Assembly (NCBI GenBank): GCA_029237915.1
Contig: JAQWHD010000050.1
Span: 79,866-143,865 of the forward strand
Origin: Thalassotalea sp.
GTDB lineage: Bacteria > Pseudomonadota > Gammaproteobacteria > Enterobacterales > Alteromonadaceae
Direction of reading: 5' to 3'
Length of the DNA stretch: 64,000 nt
The notes below the pieces were generated by a model. The model saw only the letters and a list, made by a program, of their open reading frames with translations. It searched no databases and had not been told where the DNA came from. The position numbers were made by a program, and so were the translations under genes. Shown here in pieces: positions 60,382 to 64,000 of the stretch. The stretch's first letter is position 1, and each line of letters begins with the position of its first letter.

Positions 60382-62952
60382 ATGCGTTTAGATCGCCTTA
60401 CACAAAAATTCCAACAAGCCCTTGCTGATGCACAATCTTTGGCCTTAGGAAAGGATCATCAATTCATTGAGCCTGTGCATTTAATGCTGGCGTTAATAAA
60501 TCAATCAGGTGGCACCGTTTTACCTTTACTAAAAAATTTAGGGATAGATGTCACTAGCTTTCGCTCAAGCTTAGCGACCATTCTTGAAAATACTGCACAA
60601 GTTGAAGGTACTGGTGGTGAGGTGCAAGTCTCAAACCAACTAAGCACCATCATTAACCTTTGTGATAAATTGGCGCAAAAGCAAAACGATAAATTTATTT
60701 CATCAGAAATGTTTATCCTTGCAGCGCTTCAAGACAAAGGCAAACTTGGTCAATTATTAAAGCAATTAGGTATTAATGAAAAAGAAGTCAAAGCCGCAAT
60801 TGAAAAAGTTCGCGGTGGGCAAACTGTTGACGACCCAAATGCGGAAGATACCCGCCAAGCGCTAGACAAATATACCATTAACTTAACCGAGCGAGCAGAG
60901 CAGGGTAAATTAGATCCTGTTATTGGCCGTGATGAAGAAATTCGTCGCACGGTACAAGTACTGCAACGTAGAACGAAAAATAACCCGGTATTAATTGGCC
61001 AGCCGGGGGTTGGTAAAACAGCTATTGTTGAAGGCTTAGCCCAACGCATTGTCAATGGCGAAGTATCGGAAGGGCTGAAAAACAAACAAGTTTTATCTTT
61101 GGATATGGGGGCTTTGATCGCTGGAGCTAAATATCGAGGTGAATTTGAAGAACGCTTGAAAGCTGTACTTAGTGAACTTGCCAACGAAGAAGGGCAAGTG
61201 ATCTTATTTATTGATGAATTACATACTATGGTCGGCGCAGGTAAATCTGATGGCGCTATGGATGCCAGTAACATGCTAAAGCCTGCGTTAGCACGCGGTG
61301 ATTTACACTGTGTTGGCGCAACAACCTTAGATGAATACCGTCAATACATTGAAAAAGATGCGGCCCTTGAACGTCGCTTCCAAAAAGTATTGGTTGAAGA
61401 ACCAAGTGTTGAAGACACTATCGCTATATTACGTGGTTTAAAAGAGCGTTATGAGTTACATCACAGTGTTGAAATAACCGACCCAGCAATAGTATCAGCT
61501 GCAACATTGTCACACAGATATGTAAGTGATCGACAGCTTCCAGATAAAGCCATTGATCTTATCGATGAAGCAGCATCAAGTATCCGCATGCAAATGGACT
61601 CTAAACCGGAAGAGTTAGATCGATTAGAGCGTCGCTTAATACAATTAATGCTCGAGCAAAAAGCGCTAGAGAAAGAATCTGACGATGCATCGAAAAGAAG
61701 GCTAGTGTTGCTCAATGAACAAATTTCCTCAGTGCAAACCGAATTTGATCAACTAGAGCAAGTGTGGAAGAAAGAAAAAGCGTCTTTGTATGGTACGCAA
61801 GCGATAAAAGCAGATTTAGAGCAGGCAAGAATGGATTTAGAAATAGCCCAACGAGCCAGCGATTTAAATCGAATGTCTGAGTTACAATACGGTCGAATTC
61901 CCGAATTAGAAAAACAACTCGATTCAGCTAATAATTCCGAAGTTGTTGAAACCGTATTAATTCGTAATAAAGTAACGGACGTTGAAATTGCAGATGTATT
62001 ATCTAAAGCAACGGGTATACCTGTTGCCAAAATGCTTGAAGGCGAAAAAGATAAGTTATTGGCAATGGAAGAATCATTACAGAAGAAAGTCATCGGTCAA
62101 AAAGAAGCATTATCTGCCGTATCTGATGCTATTCGCCGCTCGCGTGCAGGGCTATCTGATCCAAATCAACCGATAGGATCTTTTATGTTTCTTGGACCAA
62201 CTGGTGTTGGTAAAACAGAGTTAACCAAGGCATTGGCTAACTTTTTATTTGATAGTGAAGATGCGCTTATTCGTGTCGATATGTCTGAATTCATGGAAAA
62301 ACACTCTGTTGCACGATTAATTGGCGCACCTCCAGGTTATGTTGGCTATGAGGAGGGCGGTTATATTACCGAAGCGGTTCGTCGTAAACCTTATTCTGTG
62401 ATATTACTTGATGAAATTGAAAAAGCACATCCGGATGTTTTTAATATTCTTCTACAAGTATTAGATGACGGTCGTTTAACCGATGGCCAAGGACGTACCG
62501 TAGATTTCCGTAACACAGTCATTATCATGACTTCTAATATGGGCTCTGATTTAATACAAGAGTTAGCTACAGAAAGTAGTTATGAAGAGTTAAGAAATAC
62601 TGTTATGGGAGTAGTAGGTCAGCATTTTAAACCGGAGTTTATTAACCGCATCGATGAATCGGTAGTATTTCATCCTTTAAATGCAGAGCAAATTAAACAA
62701 ATAGCTAAAATACAACTGCAACTGTTATCCAGTCGTTTAGCTGACAGACAGCTAAGTCTAGAAGTAAGTGAAGAGGCCTTAGGGAAAATTTCTGCAGCTG
62801 GCTTCGACCCTGTATTTGGAGCAAGGCCATTAAAGCGTGCGATTCAGCGCTATGTTGAAAATCCATTAGCTCAGGCTATATTGAATGGCAAGTTTGCTGT
62901 TAATGATGTTATCTGCATTGATGTTGAAGAAGGCGAATTAGTCATTAAATAG
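60382..62952 (+). CDS. clpB: ATP-dependent disaggregase ClpB
   Basis: An 856-residue AAA+ hexamer that rescues aggregated proteins with DnaK. N-domain about 1-150. First ATPase Walker A is G-Q-P-G-V-G-K-T near residue 206, with Walker B I-L-F-I-D-E-L-H. The coiled M-domain spans about 400-525, with the second Walker A G-P-T-G-V-G-K-T near 605. The M-domain distinguishes it from ClpA and ClpC. Start ATG has AGGAG six bases before it; a TTG two codons upstream is discarded because it overlaps that site. Terminator follows; the rRNA promoters lie further on. Confidence 0.97.
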   Translation: MRLDRLTQKFQQALADAQSLALGKDHQFIEPVHLMLALINQSGGTVLPLLKNLGIDVTSFRSSLATILENTAQVEGTGGEVQVSNQLSTIINLCDKLAQKQNDKFISSEMFILAALQDKGKLGQLLKQLGINEKEVKAAIEKVRGGQTVDDPNAEDTRQALDKYTINLTERAEQGKLDPVIGRDEEIRRTVQVLQRRTKNNPVLIGQPGVGKTAIVEGLAQRIVNGEVSEGLKNKQVLSLDMGALIAGAKYRGEFEERLKAVLSELANEEGQVILFIDELHTMVGAGKSDGAMDASNMLKPALARGDLHCVGATTLDEYRQYIEKDAALERRFQKVLVEEPSVEDTIAILRGLKERYELHHSVEITDPAIVSAATLSHRYVSDRQLPDKAIDLIDEAASSIRMQMDSKPEELDRLERRLIQLMLEQKALEKESDDASKRRLVLLNEQISSVQTEFDQLEQVWKKEKASLYGTQAIKADLEQARMDLEIAQRASDLNRMSELQYGRIPELEKQLDSANNSEVVETVLIRNKVTDVEIADVLSKATGIPVAKMLEGEKDKLLAMEESLQKKVIGQKEALSAVSDAIRRSRAGLSDPNQPIGSFMFLGPTGVGKTELTKALANFLFDSEDALIRVDMSEFMEKHSVARLIGAPPGYVGYEEGGYITEAVRRKPYSVILLDEIEKAHPDVFNILLQVLDDGRLTDGQGRTVDFRNTVIIMTSNMGSDLIQELATESSYEELRNTVMGVVGQHFKPEFINRIDESVVFHPLNAEQIKQIAKIQLQLLSSRLADRQLSLEVSEEALGKISAAGFDPVFGARPLKRAIQRYVENPLAQAILNGKFAVNDVICIDVEEGELVIK

Positions 62953-62974
62953 CAATAAACGTCACCTAATTAAA

Positions 62975-63002
62975 AAAGCCTTACTAGTTATAGTAAGGCT
63001 TT
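62975..63002. terminator. Bidirectional terminator after clpB
   Basis: AAAGCCTTACTA, GTTA, TAGTAAGGCTTT; A-run before, T-rich after. Convergent with the DUF4124 gene. Confidence 0.88.
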
Positions 63003-63057
63003 CGTTTTAATAGGGCTGCATAGTTAAAGTTAAAGCTAAATTGGTATAAGTATCGAA

Positions 63058-63471
63058 CTAATAACAGTAGTCTTGCACATCTTTCTCGACTGAACGCATT
63101 CGGTTTAACTTTTCAGTATCCGTTAAAATTCTAGATTTACCGTTGGCATCAGTAATTTCAATTTTATCAAAATCTGTTAATGTTCTCAGATTTGCTTTGG
63201 CGTTGTTACATTTAGCTATAGAGGCGTGAACAATTTCTGTCGATGTTTCAGCTGAGTCGTCTTTAGTTGGTTTAATACCATTTTTCAAAGGAGCTTGAAC
63301 TGGAGAGTAATGGGTATCAATTTTCATTTCAGCGTAATCATCTTCTATCGGGTGATGTTGTGTATAGTGAATAACACCATTTTCATCAACCCAACGATAT
63401 ACAGTCACATCTTTTGCAACAGACTGTGAACTTATCGACAATATTATTAATAAAGAGAATATCCTATTCAT
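63058..63471 (-). CDS. DUF4124 domain periplasmic protein
   Basis: A 137-residue precursor with a signal peptide (1-19). Directly after it, V-T-V-Y-R-W-V-D-E-N-G-V-I-H-Y-T-Q matches the DUF4124 consensus (Y-K-W-V-D-x-x-G-x-x-x-Y). The C-terminal part contains two Cys and a charged helix ending in D-Y-C-Y. Function unknown; these proteins are usually periplasmic. It lies between clpB and the rRNA leader, on the opposite strand. Confidence 0.82.
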   Translation of the reverse strand: MNRIFSLLIILSISSQSVAKDVTVYRWVDENGVIHYTQHHPIEDDYAEMKIDTHYSPVQAPLKNGIKPTKDDSAETSTEIVHASIAKCNNAKANLRTLTDFDKIEITDANGKSRILTDTEKLNRMRSVEKDVQDYCY

Positions 63472-63710
63472 ACTTATTCCTTGCTGAATTCCTTACCAAG
63501 TTTATACAAAATATCTAAAAGCAGTTATAAAATTAATAATTATAAGGCTAGTCTGTATTTATTATATATGAGTTAACCTAAACTCGTTAAATAAAAATCG
63601 TTAAAATGTAACTAATTAACTAGATTTAGCTGCTTACATAACTTTAAATTACACATTAGATTAAAAAATAATCAAACGGAAGTTTTTTTTCGGATATTTA
63701 AAAAAAGGTG
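63472..63710. other. AT-rich region upstream of the rRNA promoters
   Basis: No gene. The last 40 bases are A/T tracts just before the P1 -35, a good candidate for an UP element that binds the RNA polymerase alpha subunit. The rest contains the start region of the DUF4124 gene. Confidence 0.5.
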
Positions 63711-63738
63711 TTGACGATTTCATTCAGATCTATAAAAT
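63711..63738 (+). promoter_or_regulatory. rRNA operon promoter P1
   Basis: TTGACG, 16-base spacer, TAAAAT, followed by the GC-rich discriminator GCGCTCC that is typical of stringently controlled rRNA promoters. Confidence 0.85.
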
Positions 63739-63848
63739 GCGCTCCACTTCTTCGGGACATCCCAAAGAACGGTTAGAAGGTTAAACCTTGAGTATTTACT
63801 TAGTGTTTAACGGCAACAAAAACTTTTTAAAATCTTTTTTAAAAACAC

Positions 63849-63876
63849 GTTGACTTCTTAACTGAGGTGCTTATAA
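63849..63876 (+). promoter_or_regulatory. rRNA operon promoter P2
   Basis: TTGACT, 16-base spacer, TATAAT, discriminator GCGCCTCC. About 138 bases after P1; the sequence following both -10 boxes shares TTCGGG. Confidence 0.88.
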
Positions 63877-63949
63877 TGCGCCTCCTGCTTCGGGCAAACG
63901 GCAACGTTAACCGACAGCAACAAGAGTCTAGCGAATGCGATTAGCTCTT

Positions 63950-63981
63950 CTTATAAACGAACGTTTATAAGCTCTTTAACA
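63950..63981 (+). promoter_or_regulatory. rRNA leader boxB hairpin and boxA antitermination site
   Basis: CTTATAAACG AA CGTTTATAAG forms a 10-bp hairpin directly joined to GCTCTTTAACA, the boxA consensus bound by NusB/S10. This layout is that of bacterial rRNA leaders; the 16S gene should begin within a few hundred bases beyond the window. Confidence 0.9.
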
Positions 63982-64000
63982 ATTAGTTATCATGCAATTT

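Overview
The window is chromosomal DNA from an AT-rich marine gammaproteobacterium, most likely an Alteromonadales member of the Colwelliaceae (Colwellia/Thalassotalea type). This rests on gene content and order: rppH-ptsP-lgt-thyA, rpsT/murJ-ribF-ileS-lspA-fkpB-ispH followed by minor pilins, bamD/rluD-pgeF-clpB followed by an rRNA promoter region, plus YajD, DUF2947, DUF3622, HopJ-like and EfpL proteins. No insertion sequence, prophage, tRNA gene or CRISPR array was found.

Layout. 1-790 is the 3' part of an AbiEii-type nucleotidyltransferase toxin cut by the window edge, so accessory DNA lies to the left. 942-4770 holds a barrel-only Omp85-like protein, a cytochrome b561 and an NrfA-type pentaheme nitrite reductase; a perfect FNR box lies upstream of nrfA. 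4771-21699 is a mixed housekeeping stretch: RhlE, an MsbA-like ABC exporter, an M14 deacylase, EfpL, TrmK, RsuA, an FAD dehydrogenase and several small conserved proteins. 21700-22683 holds fdxA between two repeat arrays that share the same 20-nt unit. 22684-33600 holds a YgjP-like protease, an M1 peptidase with a DUF6702 partner, ZapE, a GNAT enzyme, a DUF1461 membrane protein, a hexose-6-phosphate mutarotase, MutH and RppH. 33872-47085 is core metabolism and envelope biogenesis.

47210-55893 is the most distinctive region: two full sets of minor type IV pilins (FimT, PilV, PilW, PilX, PilE). Set A is fimT (+) facing a leftward pilV-pilW-pilX-pilE operon. Set B is a rightward fimT-pilW-pilX-pilV-pilE operon starting about 360 bp away. 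In set B, pilW is broken by a 10-bp tandem duplication and the PilV-like protein has a very long cysteine-containing extension. No pilY1 is present in either set within the window. 55991-62952 returns to core genes (nadE, glnB, bamD, rluD, pgeF, clpB). The last 300 bases are a tandem-promoter rRNA leader with boxB/boxA; the 16S gene must start just beyond the right edge.

Genes working together: nrfA and b561 probably serve anaerobic nitrite respiration. lspA and lgt process lipoproteins such as BamD. glnB and nadE are divergently placed around nitrogen/ammonia metabolism. The pilin sets should prime and decorate type IV pili. A recurring theme is tandem duplication of short sequence, in or beside rhlE, yajD, fimT, pilX, pilW, bamD and fdxA.
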